NCBI GenBank assembly: GCA_947387485.1
Contig: CANDNT010000013.1
Location: forward strand, 40,681-104,680
DNA length: 64,000 bases
From: Aquimarina rhabdastrellae
Lineage (GTDB): Bacteria > Bacteroidota > Bacteroidia > Flavobacteriales > Flavobacteriaceae
Direction of reading: 5' to 3'
A program made the position numbers and the translations under genes. The notes below the pieces were generated by a model that was not told the origin of the DNA, made no database searches, and worked only from the letters and a program-made list of their open reading frames with translations. Numbering within the stretch: the first letter of the stretch is position 1; the number at the start of each line of letters is the position of its first letter. Shown here piece by piece: positions 34,549 through 43,722 of this stretch.

Positions 34549-35587
34549 AAGTAATTACTGCTTTTTTATTGTTTTCTCCTAATTTTGCCAAAGGTAAAAC
34601 ATCTTCTTTAAATGCTCCCCAAGAAGTTAATAATTCAGATGCTTTTACTTCTGGATTTACAGGATATTCATAATTTGCAGTTGCAAACACTTCTTGAGCT
34701 GCTTTACTACTTAAAAACTCAATAAACTTAATTGCATTTTCTTTATTAGGTGCATATTTTGCAACACCAGCTCCACTCACATTAATATGTGTTCCTCTAC
34801 CATCTTGATTAGGGAAGAAAATACCAACTCCTTCTCCTGCTTTTACTTCTTCAGGATTCTTTGAGTTTAATAATTTTCCTATATAATACGTATTAACTAC
34901 AGCTATATCACCTTCTCCACCTACAACAGCTTTTACTTGATCTCTATCATTTCCTTTTGGAGTTCTAGCCATATTAGCTACCATTCCTTCTGCCCAAGCT
35001 TTTGCTTTCTCTACACCATCATGTGCGATGATAGAAGCTAGTAATGATTGATTATAAATATTGCTCGAAGATCTAATCAATATTTTCTTTTTCCATTTAT
35101 CTGAAGTTAATTCTTCATAAGTAGATAATGCTTCAGGCTTTACTCTATCCTTTGCATACACGATTACACGAGCTCTCTTTGTTAATGCAAACCATGCATT
35201 ATCTGTATCTCTTAAATGAGCAGGAATATTTTTATCTAAGGTAGTAGAAGTTACCCCTTGTAATAAACCTTTATCTTTTGCTCTTACCAAACGTCCAGCA
35301 TCTACCGTAATTAAAACATCTGCAGGTGATTGTTCTCCTTCTGATGTCATTTTTTGCATTAGCTCATCTGCCTTTGCATTTACTACATTCACTTTGATAC
35401 CTGTTTCTTTTTCAAACTGAGCAAACAACTCTTGATCAGCAGCATAATGTCTATGTGTATATACATTTACTTCTTGAGTTTTTGTTACTACTGGAGCTTC
35501 TTCTTTTACTTCAGTTTTCTTATCTGTCTTGCATGATATCGCCATAAAAAAGACGCTTACCAATACTAAATACTTCGTTATTGACAT
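34526..35587 (-). CDS. Ferric iron-binding lipoprotein (FbpA-like)
   Basis: 353 residues, periplasmic iron-binding protein of the type 2 fold. Lipoprotein signal with Cys19, followed by KTDKKTEVKEE, i.e. Lys-rich and not the acidic surface-export signal, which fits a protein that stays in the periplasm. Body landmarks are VYTHRHYAADQELFAQFEKE, VLITVDAGRLVRAKDKGLL, RARVIVYAKD and VVNTYYIGKLL; the paired tyrosines of the last segment (NTYYIGK) are the family's iron ligands. Iron-box promoter lies directly upstream. Confidence 0.9.
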   Translation of the reverse strand: MSITKYLVLVSVFFMAISCKTDKKTEVKEEAPVVTKTQEVNVYTHRHYAADQELFAQFEKETGIKVNVVNAKADELMQKMTSEGEQSPADVLITVDAGRLVRAKDKGLLQGVTSTTLDKNIPAHLRDTDNAWFALTKRARVIVYAKDRVKPEALSTYEELTSDKWKKKILIRSSSNIYNQSLLASIIAHDGVEKAKAWAEGMVANMARTPKGNDRDQVKAVVGGEGDIAVVNTYYIGKLLNSKNPEEVKAGEGVGIFFPNQDGRGTHINVSGAGVAKYAPNKENAIKFIEFLSSKAAQEVFATANYEYPVNPEVKASELLTSWGAFKEDVLPLAKLGENNKKAVITFDEAGWQ

Positions 35588-35609
35588 TCTGTTATAGTTT
35601 TTATGTTTG

Positions 35610-35641
35610 CAAATATAATTATTTATAACAATTCTAAATAG
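35610..35641 (-). promoter_or_regulatory. Iron-box operator and -7 element of the fbpABC operon
   Basis: On the minus strand 35641-35619 reads CTATTTAGA-ATTGT-TATAAATAA, immediately upstream of the -7 element TATATTTG (CAAATATA at 35610-35617), 23 bp before the ATG at 35587. Confidence 0.7.
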
Positions 35642-35652
35642 CTATATTTTTC

Positions 35653-38139
35653 TTAAAATTTAAATTGTAAAGTCGTATACCATGTTAAAGGTTCTGCCGG
35701 AATGATCCCCGGTCCTGGATATCCTGTCGCTCTACGAGTGAAATATGTATTGTCTAAAACATTATTTACACCTGTTTCTAATTTCCATTTTTTGTAGGTA
35801 TACGATAAAGAAACATCCATTATATCATATGCAGGAATCTCCCCTTCTATTCCTGATTGTGATCGTGGTTCTGCATCCGCATTACTTGCATCTGTAAATT
35901 GCTCTGATAAATAGGTATATTGAATACTCCCTAAAAAGTTTTTATATCCAAATTTAATTCCTGTTTTGATATTTACATTGGGAATAAATTCTACTTTATT
36001 ACCATCAATATTGTTACTTTCATTTTTAGAATTTGTGTATTCTGAGTCTGTAATTGCTGTATTAAGATAATAGTTAAGCTTTAATCCATCATTTTCATAA
36101 AAGAATGTATTCTTTATATTCCAATCCACAAATCCCTCAAAACCATAAATAATTGCATCTCCTGTATTGGTTCTAAATTGTACTAGATTAGCTGTTTCTA
36201 TTTCTTCTCCTTGCGAATTAAAACCTCTTTCTGGTTGTAAAATAGTACCTATACGATCATTATACGCCAAAGCAAAAACATCTGCATCAAAAGATAATAT
36301 ATTATTTAGTTTTCCTCTTACCCCTAAATCTGCAGTAAATCCTTCTTCATCAGTAATATCTGGATCAATTTGTAATGATGGATTGGTCACACGTATATCA
36401 CTAAATGTTATTGATCTGTAGTTTTGTGAGATATTACCATAAAACTCTAATCCATTATCTTTTTTATAGCTTGCTCCTAACCCCAATAAGACAAACGAAC
36501 GCTCAAAAGTTCTGTTATCACTAAGCGATTCATCTAGAATCACATCATCTGGAGAAAGTCCTGTAAGGATTCTTCTATAATCCCCTTCACTTTCTGTTTT
36601 TATATATTCAAACCGCACTCCTGGTGTTACAGAAAAAGCATCTGAAAGATTAAAAATATTTTCTCCAAAAACAGCTACATTAGTATTAGGAAACTCAAAC
36701 TCTGATTGTCTATTAAATGCAGGGAATTGCTCTTCTGCAAAACTAAAATCAGCATCTGTTCCAGCTGTTCCTGGCCCTTGTTTTGAATCATTTTTAGTTT
36801 GATAATATTTACTTCCAATTAAAAACACAGCATCTTTACTACCGATCTTATATTTTGATAATAATCTAGCTTCTGCTCCCCAGTTTGTAAAATTATCGAT
36901 CAATAATTCTCTTACTGTTGGCTCTAGTAAAAACGGATCTTCTTGACTTACCCTATTCTCTCTATACCCTAATGCTTTTCTTGACGCGTCTAATCCAAAT
37001 AAGTTTAAACTAAAATCTGTTTTCTCAGAAAATTTATGTTCTAATTTTAATGCATATAATTTCCAATCTACTTCAAACCAGTTACGACTACGGTTACTAA
37101 AAGTGGGATCTTCTTCAAATTGACTATCCGTTAATCCTCCTGCTTGTTGCGCTAGATAATCTAAATATGTAAACTCAAAACTCAGTTTTGTCTTATCAGT
37201 AAATTGATATCCTATATGTCCAAAATAATTTTTTGAATCAAATTCAGAATTAGGTCTAAATCCATCTCCAGATTTATAATTGAAATACGTATAATAACTA
37301 AATTTACCTACCGTACCACTCAAACTATTAAAACTCGTAAACAATCCATATGATCCTAAAGTCTGTCTTGTGATTAACTCTATATTTTTATTAGGATTAG
37401 GCTTTTTAAATTTAAAATTAATGAGTCCTCCAAATTGAGGTCCGTATTGAAGTGAAGCCGCTCCTCGTATTACTTGGATTTCGCTTAAAGCTTCTGCTGG
37501 AGGAGTATAATAGTTTTCTGGATAACCCAAAGCATCTGCACTGATATCATATCCATTTTGTCTGGTATTAAAATTTGCCGTACGATTAGGATCTAATCCT
37601 CTTCCTCCTATATTTAATTGCAATCCAGCATCTCCATTTTCATAGATATTAAGCCCTACTACTTGTGAGTAAATTTGTCGTGGACTATTTGCCGCTAGAT
37701 TACCTGTAATTTGATCTACCAATACAACTTCTGTTTTCTTACCTGCATAAATAGCTGTTCCTTCAACAGGTTTAAGACGTTGTAACCCGAATAGTTTTTC
37801 TCGTCGTTGAATCAAAACTACTTCGGACAACTCTTCTCCTAATGGTTCTAGAGCTATAGTTATCTGAGTATCTCCAGAAACTGCAACTTGTTTTTCTTTT
37901 ACATTATATTCAAATGTAAATACTGCTAATGTATAATTACCAACTTCTACATCTTCAAATATAAATGCTCCGTCTTGATCTGTAATTTTAATTTCTCCTG
38001 TATTCTTATTATAAACCTCTGCGTTTGGGATAGGTTTATTTTCGTTTGAAGTAATTTTCCCCTTAATACTGTATTGAGCTTGAATAATTCCGGTGATTAA
38101 CACCAAAACTAAACATAAACTAAAGTCCCTTAATTTCAT
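35653..38139 (-). CDS. TonB-dependent receptor, FecA-like, with CarbopepD-like domain
   Basis: 828 residues. Signal peptide about 1-21 (GIIQAQ), CarbopepD_reg-like domain about 22-95 (KGKITSNENKPIPNAEVY), then a plug with FGLQRLKPVEGTAIYAGKK, IGGRGLDPNRT, VIRGAASLQYGPQFGGLINF and a large barrel ending LTWYTTLQFKF. The plug features (RLKPVEGxxIYAGKK, QYGPQFGG) are those of Fe-dicitrate/FecA-related receptors. The gene is last in the DUF4856-imelysin-HTTM operon and overlaps the HTTM gene by 20 bp. The ligand is unknown, but the operon is iron-boxed. Confidence 0.85.
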   Translation of the reverse strand: MKLRDFSLCLVLVLITGIIQAQYSIKGKITSNENKPIPNAEVYNKNTGEIKITDQDGAFIFEDVEVGNYTLAVFTFEYNVKEKQVAVSGDTQITIALEPLGEELSEVVLIQRREKLFGLQRLKPVEGTAIYAGKKTEVVLVDQITGNLAANSPRQIYSQVVGLNIYENGDAGLQLNIGGRGLDPNRTANFNTRQNGYDISADALGYPENYYTPPAEALSEIQVIRGAASLQYGPQFGGLINFKFKKPNPNKNIELITRQTLGSYGLFTSFNSLSGTVGKFSYYTYFNYKSGDGFRPNSEFDSKNYFGHIGYQFTDKTKLSFEFTYLDYLAQQAGGLTDSQFEEDPTFSNRSRNWFEVDWKLYALKLEHKFSEKTDFSLNLFGLDASRKALGYRENRVSQEDPFLLEPTVRELLIDNFTNWGAEARLLSKYKIGSKDAVFLIGSKYYQTKNDSKQGPGTAGTDADFSFAEEQFPAFNRQSEFEFPNTNVAVFGENIFNLSDAFSVTPGVRFEYIKTESEGDYRRILTGLSPDDVILDESLSDNRTFERSFVLLGLGASYKKDNGLEFYGNISQNYRSITFSDIRVTNPSLQIDPDITDEEGFTADLGVRGKLNNILSFDADVFALAYNDRIGTILQPERGFNSQGEEIETANLVQFRTNTGDAIIYGFEGFVDWNIKNTFFYENDGLKLNYYLNTAITDSEYTNSKNESNNIDGNKVEFIPNVNIKTGIKFGYKNFLGSIQYTYLSEQFTDASNADAEPRSQSGIEGEIPAYDIMDVSLSYTYKKWKLETGVNNVLDNTYFTRRATGYPGPGIIPAEPLTWYTTLQFKF

Positions 38140-39484
38140 CCTTAAATGGTACGATCCAGTCTTTGTGACAGAAAGATTCTTTTTTAGTTAATAAATTTAC
38201 TGTAGGATCTATGTATCGTGTACTCCTTCTTCCGTTAAGTGTTACATAGCTATCTACATATATTTCAATATTCTCTACGCCTTGAGCGGTAAAATGTTTT
38301 GCCAGATATTGTGCGTATTCCAACATAAAATCTGGTTGTGTTGCCATTTGTTTTTCTTGAAAAGTGGTCAAAAACTCTTTATTATCAACATAGAATTGTT
38401 CTTTGGTCACGCCATTGACAATTTTAAATTCTGTGTATCCCACTTTTTCCATCAACATCACTCTCCACGAAAAACGATATCCTTCTTCTGTCCAAAACAG
38501 TTCTCCTGGATATCCTAAATAACGCCACGGCAAAAGTAATTGAATCCCTATAAAAACAGGCAATATTACTCCGTAAATTTTACGGGTAATAGGCTGTAGT
38601 TGAAAGTTCTTTTTATTATCAAAATAAGATTTATTTATTCTGAAAACATCAGCTATTTTTTTGAGTATACTATGATGTAATGAGGCATTAAAAAAGATAA
38701 GTGTACTCACTATCATGATATACGGAAACATCCCTATAGGAAATAACACTCTAGTGATCACATGGAAAAACACTACTGCAATAAAGCCCAGTATTCTTGT
38801 TTTTCTATATAATAATAAAAACGGAATGGTTAGATCATATAATGCACCTCCCCAACTGAATCCATAATGAATCCATTCTTGTTGCATTAAATCTCCTATT
38901 AACGGAATATCATATTTTGAAGGCAACCACAATTTAAGAGGCATTGCTCTATATAACCAATCAGAATTAAGTTTGGCCAAGCCTGCATAAAAATATACGA
39001 TCCCTAATAAAATTTTAATACTATCAATTGCCCAATTAGGTACTTGTTGCTTTGCTAAATCCTTATTTCTATATGCATCTACAGAAAAATATATTTGTGC
39101 TGGTAAAAAAAGCATAGCAAAACTCACTACCGAAATAAAGTAATAATGGTTTAGATACGTAGTTTTATCCATTAATTCGATATAGGTAAAACTCAGGAAA
39201 AAAAGCAATATGGATATTCTATACTTATATCCTATCATTACCATCAATGCTGCAAGTGCACAAATCAAGAAAATAACATACGTATAATTTCCTATAGGTT
39301 TTGCCCATTCAAATCCATAATATGAAAAAAAGAATTTCGGTTGAATATAAAGACTATCTATCCAGCCTTTACTCCAAAACCTGACAATGCTCATAAACAT
39401 CATTGCCCCAAATAAAATACGAAAGACCGCCAATGGGGCAGCCTCTGTATTTGTATTTAAATATTTTTTAATTCTTGTAATCAT
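38120..39484 (-). CDS. HTTM-domain membrane protein
   Basis: 454 residues. The N-terminal two thirds (about 15-300) form a multi-pass membrane domain of the HTTM type (LAVFRILFGAMMFMSIVRFW, WIDSLYIQPKFFFSYYGFEW), related to vitamin K-dependent gamma-carboxylases; the C-terminal part is a soluble extracytoplasmic domain. The role in bacteria is not established. It is tightly coupled to the imelysin gene (14 bp) and to the TonB receptor gene (20-bp overlap), so a role in processing or energising this uptake system is likely. Confidence 0.8.
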   Translation of the reverse strand: MITRIKKYLNTNTEAAPLAVFRILFGAMMFMSIVRFWSKGWIDSLYIQPKFFFSYYGFEWAKPIGNYTYVIFLICALAALMVMIGYKYRISILLFFLSFTYIELMDKTTYLNHYYFISVVSFAMLFLPAQIYFSVDAYRNKDLAKQQVPNWAIDSIKILLGIVYFYAGLAKLNSDWLYRAMPLKLWLPSKYDIPLIGDLMQQEWIHYGFSWGGALYDLTIPFLLLYRKTRILGFIAVVFFHVITRVLFPIGMFPYIMIVSTLIFFNASLHHSILKKIADVFRINKSYFDNKKNFQLQPITRKIYGVILPVFIGIQLLLPWRYLGYPGELFWTEEGYRFSWRVMLMEKVGYTEFKIVNGVTKEQFYVDNKEFLTTFQEKQMATQPDFMLEYAQYLAKHFTAQGVENIEIYVDSYVTLNGRRSTRYIDPTVNLLTKKESFCHKDWIVPFKDEIKGL

Positions 39485-39498
39485 ATAATATCACAATA

Positions 39499-40617
39499 TT
39501 AGTCTCCGTCATTATCTTGGAAGATAATATTGATGTTTAATGCAGATACCATATCACTTTTAAACAGCACTACTACTTTTTGTAGTTCATCAAATGTTTG
39601 TAATAAAACTGTTTTATCATCTGTTAATTGCGTAACAAAGTTATTATTCAATTGTGATGCTTTTTGTTCTATTGCATCAAACTGATTATTTATTGCTGTT
39701 GCTATATTATCTCCTCCTGCAATACCATGGATATAATTTAGGTAACTAGCTAAACTTTCTCCAGTTGTAGTAGAAGTCACATGACGCCCATTAAAGAAGC
39801 TATTTGAAGCTAAAAGTGCTTCATTAAATAATTGTTTTGATACATCTTCTTTATAAAAAGCTTCTACGTTTTGAGGTAATACTGTTCCTGTTCTAGCTCC
39901 AGACGGAATTGCAATTTTACCTTCTCTTAAATATCTTTCGAAATATTCTATATAAACATTAACCATAACGTTTACAGATCCTGCAGAAGTATTTGCTATA
40001 TTGGATACAAAAGTATCCCTATACCCTCCATTCCAATCTGCAACAACTTGGTTTGTCAAACTTACCATTCTCGTCACTACATCTGATAAATAGCTTTTAT
40101 AATTTGCTGCTACAGCATCTGTAGTATATTTTTCTAAAATAACAGCATCAGTATCTCCTAAACCATTAATTAAATAGTCCAAAGCTGGAAAACCTTGCTC
40201 ATTATTTGATGAAGGTAATTCTAAATTATACGTTCCAGAAGCTATCTTACTATCTATCTCGGCAACATCTGCTCTGTAAATATTTGTCCAGTTTCTTAAT
40301 GCTAACTCATCTGCTTTTCCTATCTCAAACATTGATACTCTTTGCCATGAAACATATGCTGCTAACCATGCTGTACGCAATGCTTCTAAATTTGTTTGAT
40401 CTGGTGTCGTTGTAAATGTATTTGTTGCTGCTTCTAGCGCAGTAAGTGTATTTTGATATGCTTCATAAGACGGAATGATAATGTTATCTGCCCAATTGGC
40501 AAGCATCGCTCCTCTATCAAAATTGTCAGTTGTATTACCACCTCCTGAGTTGTCATCACTAGAACCGCAGGCACTAGCTAGTACTAATACAAAAAGTGCA
40601 TAAATAATCTTTTTCAT
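39499..40617 (-). CDS. Imelysin-family lipoprotein (iron-related)
   Basis: 372 residues, surface lipoprotein by its Cys17 followed by GSSDDNSG. The body is the all-helical imelysin type (about 30-360): LANWADNIIIPSYEAYQNTL at the start and GFPALDYLINGL in the middle. The GxHxxE motif of metallopeptidase-like imelysins is not seen; at that place the protein reads FPALDYLIN, as in many Bacteroidota members, so it is likely a binding rather than a peptidase protein. Imelysins such as IrpA and EfeO are tied to iron uptake. Own promoter plus read-through from the DUF4856 gene. Confidence 0.8.
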   Translation of the reverse strand: MKKIIYALFVLVLASACGSSDDNSGGGNTTDNFDRGAMLANWADNIIIPSYEAYQNTLTALEAATNTFTTTPDQTNLEALRTAWLAAYVSWQRVSMFEIGKADELALRNWTNIYRADVAEIDSKIASGTYNLELPSSNNEQGFPALDYLINGLGDTDAVILEKYTTDAVAANYKSYLSDVVTRMVSLTNQVVADWNGGYRDTFVSNIANTSAGSVNVMVNVYIEYFERYLREGKIAIPSGARTGTVLPQNVEAFYKEDVSKQLFNEALLASNSFFNGRHVTSTTTGESLASYLNYIHGIAGGDNIATAINNQFDAIEQKASQLNNNFVTQLTDDKTVLLQTFDELQKVVVLFKSDMVSALNINIIFQDNDGD

Positions 40618-40653
40618 CCTTACAATTTTTATTTATTCTTAATTAAAGTCATG

Positions 40654-40698
40654 CAAAAATAAAAAAAGTAGCCGAAATATTACATTATCAGCTACTTT
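40654..40698 (-). terminator. Terminator overlapping the next promoter (DUF4856 / imelysin)
   Basis: AAAGTAGC (40665-40672) and GCTACTTT (40691-40698) form the stem; on the minus strand it is followed by a T-run that leads straight into the -7 element TATTTTTG (40654-40661), 37 bp before the imelysin ATG. The DUF4856 gene is thus partly separated from the rest of the operon. Confidence 0.6.
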
Positions 40699-40730
40699 AT
40701 TCTTATGCTTTAATTATTTTAAAACCTTAA

Positions 40731-41936
40731 TTATTCAGCAGCTTGAGCAACAGTAAAGTCAAACTTAGCTGCGATAGCATTAGATATAGCGTCTAATGTT
40801 GCTGGAGTTACATCCCAAAGTCCGTTTGCTCCATCACTCATCAAGTCATTGATAAATCCATCAACTTCTGCTCTTGTAAAATAACTTGTTCCAGTCGTAG
40901 GATTTTGTGTAAAACGTAATGAATATACAAATCCATATCCTTCAGATAAATCGTGGAATGCTGCTCCCATATCTGCAGGGGTTAAGTTACCTTTACCTTG
41001 CTGTAAGTAATATACAGCACGGATTGCTATAACTTCAGATATTTTTTGCTTAATGATATCAGCTTGAGCATCTCTTACATCATAATTCTTAGCTACGATT
41101 GCTGCTCTACCTAGTTTGAATGCATTCCAGATATCTGCTGCAATTCCTTCAAAGTCAGAATCTCCTTCTACTCTACCTATATATTTATTTAAGAAGCTAT
41201 CTCCACTACCGATTGTAGGATTAGGGTTTTCTCTATCTGCTGCAGTACCATAAAGGTATCCATAAGCTTCATCCCATTTATGCTCCATTGTAGTATAAGT
41301 TTTACCTTCTGCTACAGTTCCGTTATTGTTATCTTCTCTGTTTGTACCTTCGTCTAATACTGCAGTACCTAAGTAGTTATTTAAAGCTTGATCAGCCATC
41401 AATGCTCCGATCAATCCTTTATTAAACGCTTGGTTTAACTCAAGTCCTTTTTCGTTGATATAACGTGGCGTTGTATCATCTAAAATCTGACCTGCAACAC
41501 CTGCTGAAGCTGGTTCACCCCATCTTGGGAATACATTGTTTACTTGATCAGCAATATATCCATCAAAAGTCTCTTTGATTTGAGTAGCTTCAGTAGTATT
41601 TGTAGAAAAATAATCTCTAGATGCAGCTGTTTTACTTCTTGCATTTTTACCAGATGCATTTAAATCTGCTTCAGCAAAATCGTTAGCTCCTTCTTGGTGG
41701 TTAAACATAGCATCAATAACTGCTTCTGTTTTTGTTTCATCTTTTAAGGCACTGATTATTTCTTCTGCCATTTGAATACGCGTAGTTTGTCCACTGAAAC
41801 TTACTGTTGATTCTCCATTTCTTTGGAATACATAAGTAGCAGGTGCTTCAACGTTAACAGTTCCCGAATCATCATCAGATGAACAAGATGCTAAAACTAA
41901 TCCAGCTAGGGCAAGAGTATAAATAGATTTTTTCAT
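40731..41936 (-). CDS. DUF4856 surface lipoprotein
   Basis: 401 residues. Lipobox Cys18 followed by SSDDDSGTVNVEAP, an acidic surface-export signal. The mature protein is helix-rich with YVFQRNGESTVSFSGQTTRI near the start and YTTMEHKWDEAYGYLYGTA in the middle, as in the DUF4856 family. Such genes often precede imelysin, HTTM and TonB receptor genes in Flavobacteriia, and the present order is the same (family knowledge). It is the first gene behind the iron box at 41943, so iron-starvation induction is expected. Function unknown. Confidence 0.8.
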   Translation of the reverse strand: MKKSIYTLALAGLVLASCSSDDDSGTVNVEAPATYVFQRNGESTVSFSGQTTRIQMAEEIISALKDETKTEAVIDAMFNHQEGANDFAEADLNASGKNARSKTAASRDYFSTNTTEATQIKETFDGYIADQVNNVFPRWGEPASAGVAGQILDDTTPRYINEKGLELNQAFNKGLIGALMADQALNNYLGTAVLDEGTNREDNNNGTVAEGKTYTTMEHKWDEAYGYLYGTAADRENPNPTIGSGDSFLNKYIGRVEGDSDFEGIAADIWNAFKLGRAAIVAKNYDVRDAQADIIKQKISEVIAIRAVYYLQQGKGNLTPADMGAAFHDLSEGYGFVYSLRFTQNPTTGTSYFTRAEVDGFINDLMSDGANGLWDVTPATLDAISNAIAAKFDFTVAQAAE

Positions 41937-41942
41937 TGCTTT

Positions 41943-41984
41943 TTATTTAGACTTACTTTAAATAATTAATCGATTGCAAACGTA
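41943..41984 (-). promoter_or_regulatory. Iron-box operator and -7 element of the DUF4856/imelysin operon
   Basis: TTATTTAGA-CTTAC-TTTAAATAA (41943-41965) lies between the -7 element TACGTTTG (CAAACGTA at 41977-41984, minus strand) and the ATG at 41936. The operator covers the transcription start and leader. Confidence 0.7.
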
Positions 41985-42073
41985 ATACACATTTTGCAAT
42001 TACACAAGCTTATCTATACTAAATCTAAATTAAAAAAGCGTTTTTTTAATTTTATATGATAATTATCACTTAA

Positions 42074-42937
42074 TTAATGGTATACAGAAAATATTTTAGT
42101 AGCTTCATTATGAGAAGATTCAAAACTCATCGTTCTTATATTGGTATCTGCTTTTTCAGCAGTAAAATATGACAACATTTTTTCGGTAGGCATATTTCCT
42201 GTTAAATCATCCTTTGCCATAGGGCATCCTCCAAAACCTTGTATAGCACCATCAAATCGACGACATCCTGCTTTATATGCAGCATCTACTTTTTCATGCC
42301 AGTATAACGGGTTGGTATGTAAATGTGCTCCAAATTCAATATCAGGATATTTAGGAATAAGATTACTATATAAATACGTAATTATTTCTGGAGTCGAAGA
42401 TCCTACTGTATCTGACAAGGATAGTATTTTAACTCCCATACTATTCAGTTTTTCTGTCCACTCTCCTACAATCTCAACATTCCATGGATCTCCATAAGGG
42501 TTTCCAAACCCCATAGACAAATACGCTACTACTTCTTTATGAGCTTGATCTGCTATATTTAAAATTTCTCGTAAAGTTTCAACAGATTGCGCAATCGTCT
42601 TATGTGTATTACGCATTTGAAAGTTTTCTGAAATAGAAAAAGGGTATCCTAAATATTGGATTTCTTTATGTTGCACAGCATCTTTGGCACCTCTTACATT
42701 GGCTATAATTGCTAATAATTTACTTTGCGTTTGTGAGAGGTCTAGTTGGGCTAATACTTCGGCAGTATCAACCATTTGAGGTATTGCTTTGGGCGATACA
42801 AAACTTCCGAAATCTATAGTATCAAAACCACAGCGTAATAATGATTGAATGTATTGTACTTTTTTCTCTGTAGGAATAAACATTTTTATTCCTTGCATAG
42901 CATCTCTAGGGCATTCAATTATTTTTACTTTTTCCAT
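42074..42937 (-). CDS. Hydroxymethylglutaryl-CoA lyase
   Basis: 287 residues, TIM-barrel HMGL family. Landmarks: IIECPRDAMQGIK at the N-terminus (usual form VGPRDGLQ), FGSFVSPKAIPQMVDT, LSLSDTVGSSTP, FGAHLHTNP and the catalytic loop FGGCPMAKDDLTGNMPTE with the active Cys. The reaction splits HMG-CoA into acetoacetate and acetyl-CoA, the last step of leucine breakdown. A leucine dehydrogenase gene lies 11 kb away. Two substitutions in the N-terminal motif are unusual but the fold and loop are kept. No iron box. Confidence 0.85.
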   Translation of the reverse strand: MEKVKIIECPRDAMQGIKMFIPTEKKVQYIQSLLRCGFDTIDFGSFVSPKAIPQMVDTAEVLAQLDLSQTQSKLLAIIANVRGAKDAVQHKEIQYLGYPFSISENFQMRNTHKTIAQSVETLREILNIADQAHKEVVAYLSMGFGNPYGDPWNVEIVGEWTEKLNSMGVKILSLSDTVGSSTPEIITYLYSNLIPKYPDIEFGAHLHTNPLYWHEKVDAAYKAGCRRFDGAIQGFGGCPMAKDDLTGNMPTEKMLSYFTAEKADTNIRTMSFESSHNEATKIFSVYH

Positions 42938-43099
42938 GAACTTGAATCACATTATTACAAAATTCTCAGTAAACAGTTTTTTTTCTGCTTATTCAGTAAA
43001 AATACTATTATTTTCTTGAAAGTCTATTTGTATTCTATTTAAAAAAATCTCAAATTTTTACTTGATATACTTCAGTTTTTCAAAACGTATTGATTTTCA

Positions 43100-43720
43100 T
43101 TATTCTGGCAATAATATATAGAGTCCTATTCCTATAAAAACTACAATCTGAAACCATTTGAGAACCAAGGTAGCTTTTGCATTATTTTTTAAAAACACAT
43201 TAAGCATTCCTGCTAATAAAGCTATAGCTCCAAAAATCAAAAATGCTTGTGCCATAAAGGCTATACCTAGCATATAAATTTGCCCCATCACATTTCCTTG
43301 TTCTTCTTTAATAAATGCTGGAAAAAACGCCAAAAAGAAAATGGTTACTTTAGGGTTTAAAACATTCATGATAAACCCTTGCTTAAACAAAGCCCAACTT
43401 GTTTTCTTTTGTACTGTTCCAGAATCCAAATCTATTTGATGAGGCGCTTTGAATACTTTATACGCCAAATATAAAAGGTAACCTGCTCCTAGTATTTTTA
43501 TCCCTAAAAAAATATACTCAGATTCCTTAATAATAGTTGATACTCCTAATGCAATTAAAGTCGTATGAATTAAAATCCCAGATACCAATCCCGCAGTGGT
43601 TGCTATTCCATCTTTTTTTCCATGACTTATACTTTGCATTAACACATAAATATTATCTGGTCCTGGAGAGATGGTTAAAATCATTGAGGCAACCAGAAAT
43701 GGTATCAACTGTTCTATCAT
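43100..43720 (-). CDS. LysE-family amino acid exporter
   Basis: 206 residues with six membrane segments. The N-terminal signature ASMILTISPGPDNIYVL and the GLVSGILIHTTLIALG segment are typical of LysE/RhtB translocators, as is FIMNVLNPKVTIFFLAFFP in the middle. It would export amino acids or related small molecules; the substrate is not readable. Its start lies 3 bp after the PyrD gene stop on the same strand. Confidence 0.88.
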   Translation of the reverse strand: MIEQLIPFLVASMILTISPGPDNIYVLMQSISHGKKDGIATTAGLVSGILIHTTLIALGVSTIIKESEYIFLGIKILGAGYLLYLAYKVFKAPHQIDLDSGTVQKKTSWALFKQGFIMNVLNPKVTIFFLAFFPAFIKEEQGNVMGQIYMLGIAFMAQAFLIFGAIALLAGMLNVFLKNNAKATLVLKWFQIVVFIGIGLYILLPE

Positions 43721-43722
43721 AT

